From: Desulfovibrio sp. UCD-KL4C
GTDB taxonomy: Bacteria; Desulfobacterota; Desulfovibrionia; Desulfovibrionales; Desulfovibrionaceae
Length of the DNA: 64,000 bases
NCBI RefSeq assembly: GCF_006210265.1
Contig: NZ_VCNC01000001.1
Span: 1,126,843-1,190,842, forward strand
Direction of reading: 5' to 3'
Within the stretch, counting starts at the first letter, position 1; every line of letters begins with the position of its first letter. Made by a program: the position numbers and the translations under genes. Under the pieces are notes generated by a model that saw only the letters and a program-made list of their open reading frames with translations, was not told the origin of the DNA and ran no database searches. Shown here one piece after another: positions 44,261 to 53,737 of the stretch.

Positions 44261-46027
44261 ATGAAAAATTATATTTCTGCCGTATGTCTATCTTTTCTCG
44301 CAATCATTCTTTTTTGCGTGACATTAAGTCCTGAACTTGTTTTCGCAGCTAAGCGTATTCCTGTTTCTGCGCAGCAATATTCGCCTACCGATCTGGAAGA
44401 TCAGGCTCAGGCACAGTGGCACATTAATTACGCCAGCTATCTTATAGATATAGGTAAATATTTTGAAGCACTTGAACAGTATGATACAGCTATTGATTTT
44501 TCTCCATCAGCGAAAACCCGTGCCCATGCCATGTTCGGCAAAGCTATGGTTCTGTCTACGTTTCTAGATGCTCCGGAAAAAGCTGCTGGAATATATGAAG
44601 AAGTTAGCAAAAAGTATCCTGATCAGTCAGCATCAGCACTCTATAAACTTGGGTTTCTGTACTATCAAATGGGTAAACTAGAGAAATCTCGGTCCATTTT
44701 TAAAGAATACATTAAAAAATTTCCTGTTGGGATGTTTAGATTTCAGGCAGAAGCTATAATTTCTTCTATGAATAAAATAGCTAAGTCTGAACCGGAGGTA
44801 AAGTCTGAACCGGAGGTAAAGTCTGAACCGGAGGTAAAGTCTGAACCGGAGGTAAAGTCTGAACCGGAGGTAAAGTCTAAACCGGAGGTAAAGTCTAAAC
44901 CGGAGGTAAAGTCTGAACCGGAAGTAAAATCCGAGCCGGAAGTAAAACCTACTCCAGTTGTAAAATCCACTAAACTTGCCGAGGAACCGTCTTTGCGGGT
45001 GTGCCTCAGTCGATCGGTTACCTCAATGACTATTTCAGTAAAGAATAAAACAGATGAAATTTGTGTTGGTAAGCTTGGATGCGGTACGAATTTTAAAGTT
45101 GGACTTTCCGGCACTAAATTAGTGCTGAACGGTAAAAAGATAACTGCAGCACGAATAAGATTTACTTCAAAAGTTCCGCTTAAAGTTGTTTACAGTAAAG
45201 AATCAAAAAGAGTCCGCGGAATTGTCGATGTGAGTATAAGAAGTGGTAAGTTGCTTATTTTGAATATTGTTCCGATAGAAGAATATTTGAAGTCTGTGGT
45301 TCCGGCAGAATCTTATGCTTCCTGGCCTGAGGATACTCTCAAGGCACAGGCTGTAGCGGCAAGAACTTACGCTTATTATCAAAAACTTCATCGCACACAT
45401 CTTTTTTATGACGTTTATGCAGATACTTACGATCAGATGTATGCCGGAGTTGATCGTGAAGGTAAGCGTACAAATAAGGCTGTTGCTGAAACTCGTGGGC
45501 AAATTATTTTTTATAAAAAGAAACCGATCCTTTCACAGTATACGGCTAATAGCGGCGGCTTTACCGCAGATGCTAAGGCTATTTTTGGGGCTGGTAAAAG
45601 CTATCTTGTTGCGCATAAAGATCCTGCAAGTCTTGAAGGGAAGATGGCTTCTTGGAACCGTAAATTCAGTGCCGGAGATATTGAGAGTAAGCTGAAAAAA
45701 ATAGGAATTTCGGTGCCGAGGATACAGTCTATTGAAGCTCTTGAGAAGGGGCCGTCAGGAAGAATCATAAAGGCCAGAATTAAATATTCTGGTGGTCATA
45801 AGGATGTGCGCACCAGAACGACTTTGGGAAGCTCAAGAGTTCTGTCACTACCGGATATACTTTTAAGTATTAAGAAACAAAAAGGATATTATGTATTTGC
45901 GGGGCATGGTTGGGGACATGGTGTAGGATATTCACAGTGGGGATCTGCCGAAATGGGTAAAAAAAGTAAGTATGATGATATTCTGGAATTTTATTACCCT
46001 GGCACAAATATTAAGCAGTTATGGTAA
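44261..46027 (+). CDS. SpoIID/LytB-type peptidoglycan glycosidase with TPR and KSEPEV repeat
   Basis: A 588-residue exported protein. A signal peptide (cleavage near 'VFA-AKRI') is followed by TPR repeats (about 55-165), the KSEPEV repeat spacer (about 175-235), and a SpoIID/LytB domain (about 245-585). The catalytic Glu350 lies in 'VPAESYASWP'. The conserved 'GHGWGHGVGYSQWG' and 'YYPGT' segments are present. SpoIID enzymes cleave denuded glycan strands, so this one probably remodels peptidoglycan for the envelope cluster. The ATG at 44261 gives a clean signal peptide and is preferred over the one at 44207, which has no ribosome binding site. Confidence 0.85.
   Translation: MKNYISAVCLSFLAIILFCVTLSPELVFAAKRIPVSAQQYSPTDLEDQAQAQWHINYASYLIDIGKYFEALEQYDTAIDFSPSAKTRAHAMFGKAMVLSTFLDAPEKAAGIYEEVSKKYPDQSASALYKLGFLYYQMGKLEKSRSIFKEYIKKFPVGMFRFQAEAIISSMNKIAKSEPEVKSEPEVKSEPEVKSEPEVKSEPEVKSKPEVKSKPEVKSEPEVKSEPEVKPTPVVKSTKLAEEPSLRVCLSRSVTSMTISVKNKTDEICVGKLGCGTNFKVGLSGTKLVLNGKKITAARIRFTSKVPLKVVYSKESKRVRGIVDVSIRSGKLLILNIVPIEEYLKSVVPAESYASWPEDTLKAQAVAARTYAYYQKLHRTHLFYDVYADTYDQMYAGVDREGKRTNKAVAETRGQIIFYKKKPILSQYTANSGGFTADAKAIFGAGKSYLVAHKDPASLEGKMASWNRKFSAGDIESKLKKIGISVPRIQSIEALEKGPSGRIIKARIKYSGGHKDVRTRTTLGSSRVLSLPDILLSIKKQKGYYVFAGHGWGHGVGYSQWGSAEMGKKSKYDDILEFYYPGTNIKQLW
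44783..44944 (+). repeat. 18-bp tandem repeat encoding KSEPEV (nine copies)
   Basis: Nine in-frame units of 18 bp lie between the TPR and SpoIID domains. The first five are identical at the DNA level; two read KSKPEV. A degenerate tenth unit follows. Perfect copies suggest recent expansion, so copy number is likely to vary between strains. The product is a charged spacer that may cross peptidoglycan. Confidence 0.95.
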
Positions 46028-46071
46028 AATCGTTCATATTTAAAAAGACTGGGAAAGATGAGGGTAATTCG

Positions 46072-46815
46072 ATGAGTAAAGTTGAAAATTTCTTATGTGC
46101 TGTCTGTTTTATTCTTACACTGACTTTTTTTATCGGTATCAGTGAAAGTCGGGCAGTGGCTCAGGAAAAGCCCGCTGTCGTGACAGAGATTTCCAGTGGA
46201 AATACAGCGCAGGAATTCATTGATAACGGACAGTATGATTTAGCTGTATCAACCTTGAAAGATGGATTACAGCTATACCCGAAGTCTGATTGGCTCTACA
46301 GCTTGTTGGGTAGGGCTTACTTTAAAATGGGAGATCTTGAATCTGCCGAAGCTCAATTTAGACATGCTCTTGAGATTAACAAGAATAATCCAGTCGCAAA
46401 GCGGCTTATTGTTGATATGCGCAAAACTCAAGACCTACTTAAGGATAGAGATTTTTCCGAATGGGTGGGTATTGCTAAAGAAAAAGCTGCGGACCTTGCA
46501 ACTCTCGTTATTGGTGTTTGGCTTGGTATGCTGCTTTCTAGCATATCAGGCAAAGTTTATTCTTATTTTGTGAGCACCAGTTTTCGTAAAGCTTTGCGTA
46601 AAAAAGATTATGAGTATGCAACCGATATTTTAGAAGATTTAGTCGTTGATAGAAAAAAAGCAGAGCTTCGCAAACGGTTAAGCGAATTTTTGCATGAATT
46701 AAATCTAGAGGAAGCTAAAGGTCTAATCCTCGAATATGTTGATGACCAGGAGATGAAAGATAAGCTAATTCACTTTATTGTTCAGATTCATAAGAAATCT
46801 AAAATTTGCAGTTAG
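46072..46815 (+). CDS. TPR protein with internal membrane helix
   Basis: A 247-residue protein with a signal or membrane segment at about 7-27. TPR repeats ('SLLGRAYFKMGDLESAEAQFRHAL') cover about 45-115, a second membrane helix lies near 140-160, and a helical cytoplasmic-like tail follows. The ATG at 46072 after GAGGG is chosen because it gives a normal N terminus; the one at 46021 overlaps the previous gene by 7 bp. It ends the cluster. A scaffold role is inferred from TPRs. Confidence 0.6.
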   Translation: MSKVENFLCAVCFILTLTFFIGISESRAVAQEKPAVVTEISSGNTAQEFIDNGQYDLAVSTLKDGLQLYPKSDWLYSLLGRAYFKMGDLESAEAQFRHALEINKNNPVAKRLIVDMRKTQDLLKDRDFSEWVGIAKEKAADLATLVIGVWLGMLLSSISGKVYSYFVSTSFRKALRKKDYEYATDILEDLVVDRKKAELRKRLSEFLHELNLEEAKGLILEYVDDQEMKDKLIHFIVQIHKKSKICS

Positions 46816-47116
46816 TCATTATTAACTGTTTCATTTTTAGGTGAAGCTTCCCTCTTTTAATTTGCAAAAAAACTCCTTTTAGTCGCTCTTCAGGGCGGTG
46901 TCCTATAAGTGCCATTTACGATCCGGAAATGCTTTTTTCAATTCACCTAAATACTTTCGTTTGCTGTATATAAGCGTGAGCTTTTTTCGATTTTATTTCT
47001 TTCTTGAAGTGTCTTTGCGTAGTCGGGGTACTGATACGAGAATTGCTAGTTCAAACTGATAAGCTGCTTTAAGAGTTCGATAACGACTTTGTGAAATTGG
47101 TTTATTCTTTTTCCGT
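46816..47116. other. Intergenic region between envelope cluster and integrated element
   Basis: No gene is supported here. A short minus-strand frame at 46993-47202 reads into the tRNA-like remnant and has no ribosome binding site, so it is not counted. The region probably contains the chromosome/element junction. Base use is not clearly different. Confidence 0.5.
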
Positions 47117-47176
47117 TGGTATTCAGATCGAGTACTTGAACTCGTACAAGCCGCAGGTCGAGGGATTTTAAGTCTG
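47117..47176 (-). other. tRNA-Leu(UAA)-like 3' fragment, candidate attachment site
   Basis: On the minus strand the sequence has an anticodon-loop-like GACTTAAAATCCCT, a long variable-arm-like stretch, a T-loop-like GTTCAAGT and an end in TACCA. The 5' half of a tRNA is absent, and the T-stem and the anticodon stem do not pair fully. It lies 160 bp upstream of the recombinase gene. It fits a tRNA 3' end copied by integration, that is an att remnant, but is degenerate. Confidence 0.5.
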
Positions 47177-47338
47177 AAAATAGCCATTTCACACGTTTTC
47201 ACGGGTTGTCATTTATAGTCATTAAGCAGTTTTAATCATTAAGTTAAATCTCTTTGTTGACTTCACTGGTCGTCACCCGATATACTGCTCCATACCTGTT
47301 CAAGTGGGGACAGAGTGGGGACTGGAAACGGGGGCAAA

Positions 47339-48526
47339 ATGACAAAGTGGCTTACATCAACGTATCCCGGGGTTCGGTGCAGGGATCATACAACCCGTAA
47401 AAACGGTCGTGTGAAGATGGATAGATACTTCGCTATACGCTTTCAGATAGATGGAGAGCGTAAAGAGGAAGGGTTAGGTTGGGCATCTGAAGGATGGACA
47501 GCAGAGAAGGCTGCTGACGAGTTGGCAAAGCTTAAAAGGGCAGCAAGATCTGGAAGTGGACCACGCACATTGCGTGAAGTTCGTAAGGCCAAAGAACGGG
47601 AAATTAGTGAACAGAAGTCTCGAGAAATTTCTCTTAATAGTTACTATTATGAATATTATTTACCTTTTGCAAAGCAAAGTAAGCCTGGATCTTGGGATAA
47701 AGAAGAATCTCATATGCGTCTCCACATTGATCCTGTGCTGGGGAATGTGCTTCTCTGCGATATTCAGATTCCTCATTGGGATGATCTCGTTCTCGCCTTG
47801 AGTAAGAAAAAACTGTCTCAGAGATCTATAGAATATATTACTGGATCTCTGCGCCGTGTTTTGAAACATGCGCTACGCCGAAAGATTGTGACTATACCTC
47901 CACCATCTGGAAAAGACATTGGAGCCACTGCACCAAAGAACAACCGCAGACAGAGAATCATTACTCCTGCTGAGCGTAGAAAGATTATGTCCACCCTCGA
48001 AGAGCAGGATCATTCGTCATGGATGATTACGCAGTTTGCTTTTCTTACAGGCTGTAGGGCAGGGGAAGCCTTCAAGCTAGAGTGGCGCAATGTCAGTTCC
48101 ACCCATGTTATTTTCGAAAAGACCAAGAACGCTGAGTCAAGGTGTATTCCCATTTCTGGTCCGCTGGCAGAACTCATATCCGAATTGCAGCGCACTAGCC
48201 CTATAGAAAAGGTTTTCCTGAACAGCAGGGGGCTTCCCTATAATGAAGCTCCCACTGCATTTGCCCGTGTAACCAACAGTCTTGGGTTCAACGAAGGGCG
48301 AGATAGATTGGACCGTATCAGTTTTCATACAATTCGACATACCGTAGCAACCGAACTGGCAAAGGTACTGGATCTTCGTTCTCTTATGGATGTCATGGGC
48401 TGGAAAGTTCCGGCTATGGCTTTACGCTATATGCACGGCGATGAGGAGGCTGCACGGTCAGCTCTTGATATGCTTGGTGATAGCGGAGATGGTGGTAAGG
48501 TGATTCCTTTTCGGAAGCGGGGGTAG
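47339..48526 (+). CDS. int: Tyrosine recombinase (phage-type integrase)
   Basis: A 395-residue integrase. The N-terminal arm-type domain is followed by a core-binding SAM-like domain (about 100-190). The catalytic domain has Arg240 in 'TGCRAGEA', His330 and Arg333 in 'HTIRH', and Tyr364 in 'LRYMHG'. The residues are all present, so it is probably active. The ATG at 47339 with GGGGG nearby is preferred over the upstream in-frame GTG. It reads away from the tRNA-like fragment and is the likely mover of the region to its right. Confidence 0.92.
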   Translation: MTKWLTSTYPGVRCRDHTTRKNGRVKMDRYFAIRFQIDGERKEEGLGWASEGWTAEKAADELAKLKRAARSGSGPRTLREVRKAKEREISEQKSREISLNSYYYEYYLPFAKQSKPGSWDKEESHMRLHIDPVLGNVLLCDIQIPHWDDLVLALSKKKLSQRSIEYITGSLRRVLKHALRRKIVTIPPPSGKDIGATAPKNNRRQRIITPAERRKIMSTLEEQDHSSWMITQFAFLTGCRAGEAFKLEWRNVSSTHVIFEKTKNAESRCIPISGPLAELISELQRTSPIEKVFLNSRGLPYNEAPTAFARVTNSLGFNEGRDRLDRISFHTIRHTVATELAKVLDLRSLMDVMGWKVPAMALRYMHGDEEAARSALDMLGDSGDGGKVIPFRKRG

Positions 48527-49136
48527 GGTGAATTTTGACGGTTGTTATCATTAATTATGCTTGACTCGGGCGAGGCTTGGGCGTGGGAACGCGATTTGAA
48601 TAATAGTGGAGTCGGGCCCAATCTGGTTTGCCCTGAAAGATGAAACGTTACGTGAAAGTATATTTGGAACTGAATTCTCAGCTTTAGTTGCCTTTTGTTG
48701 GTCATCAAATTGAACTTATCTAGAGCTGTACTTCTTTAGCCAAACATACCGTCTATGAGTACTGATTTCTAACGGCTTGGGTACATCATAAACAGGATAG
48801 CAAGTCCGATTAATTGCTTTACCTCTTTGATTTTAAATTAATTAGTGCAATGCTTGTCCTCATCTGTGTCTTTCTGAGGTTACGTTTTCACAACTCAGGA
48901 GTGGCTACAAAACTAGGACAATACAATTGTCAGTCAATATAAGGGCTTGTTTTCTTGTAACTTGAAATAAAGTTAGTTACAAATAATAATGTTAGTCCAT
49001 TAAAGATAAGGCAAATTCACTTAATCGCAAAACACGCAAGCAACAAAGAGTAATAATAGACATTCAAATTGGGTAAAGAGATTTATCTCTCTTTTTAGTC
49101 ATGGATTATATTATATATCTTTCCCAAGGATCCAAG
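48527..49136. other. Intergenic region after the integrase
   Basis: About 600 bp without a convincing gene on either strand. It separates the integrase from the sulfatase-type gene and probably holds that gene's promoter in its AT-rich right half. No clear repeat or hairpin was seen. Confidence 0.5.
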
Positions 49137-51848
49137 ATGCTCACAATATACCAAATTCCTTTGATTTCAATTTTTCTTGCAACTATAGTCCCTACTATTT
49201 CTCTGATTTCTATTAATGTAAATCAGTTTACCAAACGTCAAATAAATAGCTCGCTATTGTTAATAACTGTCACAGGAGCAGTTTTAAGCGTGTTATTTCA
49301 CCTTACGGCAAATACTCTATTGGTCCATGTCTCGGGAAACTTTGACGCTCTACTTATTAGAAACATTTCAGCTTGTATTCTCTCGCTATCTATTTTCTTT
49401 GTAATGAGTGAAAGAACTTTCTGCGAGATGCTTAGCTATAAAGCTCGTCTTTATACAATTTCTGGAATCAGTCTGTTCTTTTTGGCTACAACTTTTTTTT
49501 CCATAGCTGTATTGAACACCGTTTTTACGCTTTACACGGCGATATGTCTCTTTGATCTGGTCCAAAATAACAAAAAAAACACGGCAGAACCCAATGGACA
49601 TATCGGGGCGGAAACAGAGAAAGACATTCCGTTCAAACATAAGCCTAATGTGTATATTCTGCTACTGGAGTCGTTTCATTCTCCAGATGTGTTAAAAGAA
49701 ATATATGATATTGACAGTTCTGCACTGTGCTCATATTTGGAAAAAAAGAGTTTCACCATATATGATAATGTATACAGTAATCTGACCTGGACGGTTGCGA
49801 CAATTTCCAACTTAATCTGGCCCAGAAGCCTTTATGATTATAATCGGGATGAGAGAAGCTTGCAGGTAACTCCCTCTGAAATCTTGTCCACTTTTAAAAA
49901 AAATAATTACTGCCTGAACTTTTTCGCTAGTGAATTATTGGAAAACATATTCAGCGAGATTTTTGACAATGTAAGTTCAAACGCTTCAAATATAAAATTC
50001 AAGTTGAATCAATTGTTTGCCCCGATACTTGCGCAATCATCACTTCTTCGCAAAAGACTTTCCGTTGAAGATATTTTTGAACATAAATATTATTTTGAGG
50101 AGATGCTGTCTAAACTACAAACAGTCATCATTAATAATAAAGACAGACCTCAAATGAGCTGGATTCATTTCGGAGCAAATCATTCGGATATTCGGGTAAA
50201 CTGGGATAAACTTGAGAGTTTTGAAGAAGACTACAGGAAACTTTATTCAACAGCAGAAAAAAATTTTATAAAAGCAGTAGACACAATTTTAAAAAATGAC
50301 CCCCAAGCCCTAATTGTTGCAGTTGGAGACCACGGAGCAAGACGCTTTAACCATATCGAATGCGGTGAAAGTGACGATCCAAACGTAACAATAGAACAAC
50401 GTGGATACTCACCAAGTCTTATATCAAAAGATCAATGCGGAGTTTTTTTGGGAATTCGCTGGCCTGTAGATCATTTCTCAAAAGGAGAAATATTATCACA
50501 TGTTAGAATTTTCGATCATATAATAGCTGCGCTTAGCGAAGATGCTACACATCTTGAAAACATGATGCCTAATGAGTCCTTTTGCCGATCTGGTCAATTT
50601 GGGCGTCTTTTAGTCGCCAGAGACGGAGTTGCGCTGAATAAATGGGAAAAAATTAATAAGGAGGAACAGCTTTCTTTTTATCTGAAGGAGGTAAAAAATA
50701 ACCCCAAAAACATGTCTTGCCATCTTGAACTTGCTTCTAAGTATCTGGAAGTAGGCCAACGGGATCAGGGAATTCAACTTCTTATTAAGATTTGTAAAGA
50801 ATTTCCTAACAATGATGAAGCATACCTTTTATTAATTAATGACCTTCTAAAACAAAAAAAACTAGAAGAAGCTCAAAAATATGCCCTTATGGCTATCCAC
50901 ATTGCACCCAAATCAAGTAAGGCCTTCTATTACCTTGCAGTAATAGCGGAGCGACAGGAAAGAGATAAAGACTCAGGCCAATTCATAGCCAAAGCCATCC
51001 AACTGGCCGGGGATAAAGTTGTTCCAAACACATGGTACCTTATGTATGCTCAGACTCTTGCCCGTAAGAGTGATTATTCTAAAATAACAAGCCTTGTGAA
51101 AAATACAAAAGGGAACCTTGAAGCAATTGAATCTTTTCTAGACTGGGAAATGCAATATTTGGCATTCTTAAATGGGGTCAATGATTTGTTCTTTGACTGG
51201 GTTGAAGACGTAATTATTTCTGCAAAGCCTTTGATGAAGGATTCCTTTATTGAAAAAAAACTAATACTTAGCATGGCAACACAAAAATGGGCTTTGGCTG
51301 AAGAAGCCGCACAAACATTGCTAAACAACAATAATTTTCAAATAGGTGTATATGCCGCCTTGTCCTCCGCATTAGAGCAGCAAGGCAAAATCATGGAGGC
51401 TCTTAAAATACTGTCTGACGGCCTTTCTAAAACAAAAAGCCAAAACCTGTTAGAGCAAATTGGGCTCATGGCTCGCAGAAATAACATCCATCACCCCGAT
51501 TTTGTGCCAATGAAAATATTTGCTCAAAAACAGATCTCCTCAAAAACTAAAAATTGGGAAAAGATGTCCGCCTTTGATAACGAATGGTACTTAAGAACAT
51601 ATAAAAAAATATTACACGGTCTATCTCCGCTTGAACATTATATACAAAATTCTACAACACTTATGCTCAACCCCAATGAAAATTTTAATACAGCTTTTTA
51701 CTATCTAAATTCTCCTTCAATTTTTATGCAGGGAATAGATGCATCAGTGCATTATAACCAGTTTGGCAAGCATGAATTTTCCAGACCTAAGGCAATATGT
51801 ATTCTGAACCGTTCAATGAATTATGATTTAAACTGGAAGAAGGTGTAA
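49137..51848 (+). CDS. Membrane sulfatase/alkaline-phosphatase-superfamily hydrolase with TPR region
   Basis: A 903-residue protein. About four N-terminal membrane helices (to residue 155) precede a hydrolase domain of the sulfatase/phosphoethanolamine-transferase type: 'NVYILLLESFHSPDVL', 'NLTWTVATIS' as the likely nucleophile loop, and metal-binding 'VGDHGARRF'. From about 540 a TPR-rich region follows, then a C-terminal segment of unknown type. The ATG at 49137 has AAGGA six bases upstream and is preferred over 49101. It probably modifies a cell-surface glycan or lipid. It heads a cassette with 52025 and 52248. Confidence 0.75.
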   Translation: MLTIYQIPLISIFLATIVPTISLISINVNQFTKRQINSSLLLITVTGAVLSVLFHLTANTLLVHVSGNFDALLIRNISACILSLSIFFVMSERTFCEMLSYKARLYTISGISLFFLATTFFSIAVLNTVFTLYTAICLFDLVQNNKKNTAEPNGHIGAETEKDIPFKHKPNVYILLLESFHSPDVLKEIYDIDSSALCSYLEKKSFTIYDNVYSNLTWTVATISNLIWPRSLYDYNRDERSLQVTPSEILSTFKKNNYCLNFFASELLENIFSEIFDNVSSNASNIKFKLNQLFAPILAQSSLLRKRLSVEDIFEHKYYFEEMLSKLQTVIINNKDRPQMSWIHFGANHSDIRVNWDKLESFEEDYRKLYSTAEKNFIKAVDTILKNDPQALIVAVGDHGARRFNHIECGESDDPNVTIEQRGYSPSLISKDQCGVFLGIRWPVDHFSKGEILSHVRIFDHIIAALSEDATHLENMMPNESFCRSGQFGRLLVARDGVALNKWEKINKEEQLSFYLKEVKNNPKNMSCHLELASKYLEVGQRDQGIQLLIKICKEFPNNDEAYLLLINDLLKQKKLEEAQKYALMAIHIAPKSSKAFYYLAVIAERQERDKDSGQFIAKAIQLAGDKVVPNTWYLMYAQTLARKSDYSKITSLVKNTKGNLEAIESFLDWEMQYLAFLNGVNDLFFDWVEDVIISAKPLMKDSFIEKKLILSMATQKWALAEEAAQTLLNNNNFQIGVYAALSSALEQQGKIMEALKILSDGLSKTKSQNLLEQIGLMARRNNIHHPDFVPMKIFAQKQISSKTKNWEKMSAFDNEWYLRTYKKILHGLSPLEHYIQNSTTLMLNPNENFNTAFYYLNSPSIFMQGIDASVHYNQFGKHEFSRPKAICILNRSMNYDLNWKKV

Positions 51849-52024
51849 TACCTATATTGCATACTCTACATCGAAATTATTTTTTTTACACAAACATCGA
51901 TCCAATACTTCTTTTGGCAGGCTATTTGCATTTTATTCTATGATTTTCATTTTATTGACCATGAAGAAAATGTTTCGTGCCTGATTCTTACATAACAAAA
52001 ACCCTTCGTGAAGAAGGAACGGGA

Positions 52025-52243
52025 ATGTCAACTATGAGTACAACCGCTAAGATCTATTTTTTGTTTGTAATTTGTTTCTTCTCAGCAGGAACAATTCTTT
52101 TAGCTCCTCATATTGCTCATGCTGGTTATCTGGATCCAGGATCCGGCAGTACGGCTGTTCAGTGGATTATCGCCAGCGTTGCAGTTCTTTCAAAAATGAA
52201 AAAGAATATATTGACCTCAATCTCTAGAATTTTTAGGCGGTAA
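52025..52243 (+). CDS. Exported small 'YLDPGSGS' peptide
   Basis: A 72-residue protein. A signal peptide (cleavage near 'AHA-GYLD') leaves a short mature part that begins with YLDPGSGS, a motif common to a class of small bacterial proteins of unknown function. A membrane segment and a basic end (SRIFRR) follow. The ATG at 52025 has AAGGA upstream. It sits 4 bp before the methyltransferase gene, so the two are coupled. Confidence 0.7.
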   Translation: MSTMSTTAKIYFLFVICFFSAGTILLAPHIAHAGYLDPGSGSTAVQWIIASVAVLSKMKKNILTSISRIFRR

Positions 52244-52247
52244 AAAT

Positions 52248-53624
52248 ATGCAAAAGGATTCAGGGTCATTTCGAGATCGTTCAGGATACGTCTATTACGA
52301 AGCGGGGAATATTTTACGGACAATCATGCCGTGCTATAAGGACACGTGGTTGAAAGTTACAGAGTCAGGCTTTTTAGATGAAGCACTGGACGAAAATCTT
52401 ATTGTCTCATTTGAAGAGTACAAAACTATTCCAAAAAGCTGGAAAACCCTGAAGGTTGCCTCAGTTCCTTTTATTACCTACCCCTACGAATGGAGTTTCA
52501 GCCAACTTAAAGATGCGGCATTGCTGACTCTAGAACTTCAAAAAAAAGCTTTACGCAAGGGGCTGACACTAAAAGACGCCTCAGCGTACAATGTTCAATT
52601 CATCGGTAGCAGACCAACATTTATAGATATTTTTTCTTTTGAAGAGCAAACAGAAGGAGGAGCTTGGCAGGGCTACGGGCAATTTTGTTCTCATTTTTTA
52701 GCTCCTCTAGCTCTTGCCGCTAAAAAGGACTTACGCCTTGCCCAACTCAGCAGACAGTGGATTGATGGAATACCGATTGATATTGCAAGCTCACTCTTAC
52801 CTTGGATAGCGCGTTTATCTCCTTCAATTTTCATGCACTTAACTCTGCACTCAGCTCTGCAAAAAAAATATGCAGATCCGCGAACAGTTAAAGACATAAA
52901 AACCAGGCATATGCCATTAGAAAGACTTCAAGGCATTGTTGAATCTCTTGAAGATGCTACAAAAAATTTACATTTTCCGAAGCAGATTACTGAATGGGGC
53001 GATTATTACAACGATACGAACTATACTGAAGCCGCGACAGATGCAAAGCTCAGTATCGTTGAATCGATTGGGGAGAAGTATGCCGGTAAGCTCGCTGTTG
53101 ACCTAGGAGCTAATACAGGACGCTTCAGCTTGCCTTTATCAAAGTACTTTAAATGTGTCATTTCCGCCGACATAGATCCCGCAGCAGTAGATTTACACTA
53201 TAGAACTCTACGGAAGAACGGACCTGAGAACATTTTACCAATTATAATGGACTTGTCCTCCCCCTCACCATCTCTTGGATGGGCCACTAAAGAAAGAAAA
53301 AGCTTTGAAGAACGGTGCGAAGCAGACATGCTTCTTGCTCTAGCTCTATGTCATCACCTTTTCTTCACGGCAGGAATTCCTTTCCAGCAAATAAGTGAAT
53401 TTTTCTTTTCTCTCCTCCGTGATGATGGTGTGCTTATTTGTGAATACATCCCTAAGGAGGATAGTCAGGTGCAACGCATGTTAAGTGCAAGAGATGATAT
53501 TTTTGAAGATTACAACGTTCAAGTTTTTAAAGAATCGTTTACTTCTGCGGGATTCAAAGAACTTGAAACCATAAATTTGCCAGATAGTCTCCGAACTTTA
53601 CACGTATTCAAAAAAAACTCTTAA
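52248..53624 (+). CDS. SAM-dependent methyltransferase (NoeA-like)
   Basis: A 458-residue protein. The C-terminal half has a class I methyltransferase fold with motif I 'DLGANTGRFS' and acidic 'SADIDPAAV'. The N-terminal half ('FRDRSGYVYYEAGNILRTI') resembles the N-terminal part of NoeA-type proteins and of some kinase-like carriers. The target is unknown. It is the last gene of the cassette with the sulfatase-type hydrolase, so it may methylate the same polymer. Confidence 0.8.
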   Translation: MQKDSGSFRDRSGYVYYEAGNILRTIMPCYKDTWLKVTESGFLDEALDENLIVSFEEYKTIPKSWKTLKVASVPFITYPYEWSFSQLKDAALLTLELQKKALRKGLTLKDASAYNVQFIGSRPTFIDIFSFEEQTEGGAWQGYGQFCSHFLAPLALAAKKDLRLAQLSRQWIDGIPIDIASSLLPWIARLSPSIFMHLTLHSALQKKYADPRTVKDIKTRHMPLERLQGIVESLEDATKNLHFPKQITEWGDYYNDTNYTEAATDAKLSIVESIGEKYAGKLAVDLGANTGRFSLPLSKYFKCVISADIDPAAVDLHYRTLRKNGPENILPIIMDLSSPSPSLGWATKERKSFEERCEADMLLALALCHHLFFTAGIPFQQISEFFFSLLRDDGVLICEYIPKEDSQVQRMLSARDDIFEDYNVQVFKESFTSAGFKELETINLPDSLRTLHVFKKNS

Positions 53625-53737
53625 AAGATAGCACGCACACCTGTAGAGGGAGGTTAAGTCATCAGGCATTTTATTATGCTCACAAGGCTATTTTACTCTA
53701 CGTTTTCAGGGTGTAAAGACCCCATTCTTCGGTCCAC

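Noticed and set aside
44783-44944. CRISPR-like repeat array
   Set aside because: The 18-bp units are directly joined without spacers and are in frame within a protein gene.
46993-47202. Minus-strand open frame containing 'IPRPAACTSSSTRSEYQ'
   Set aside because: This is the chance translation of the tRNA-like remnant and has no start signal.
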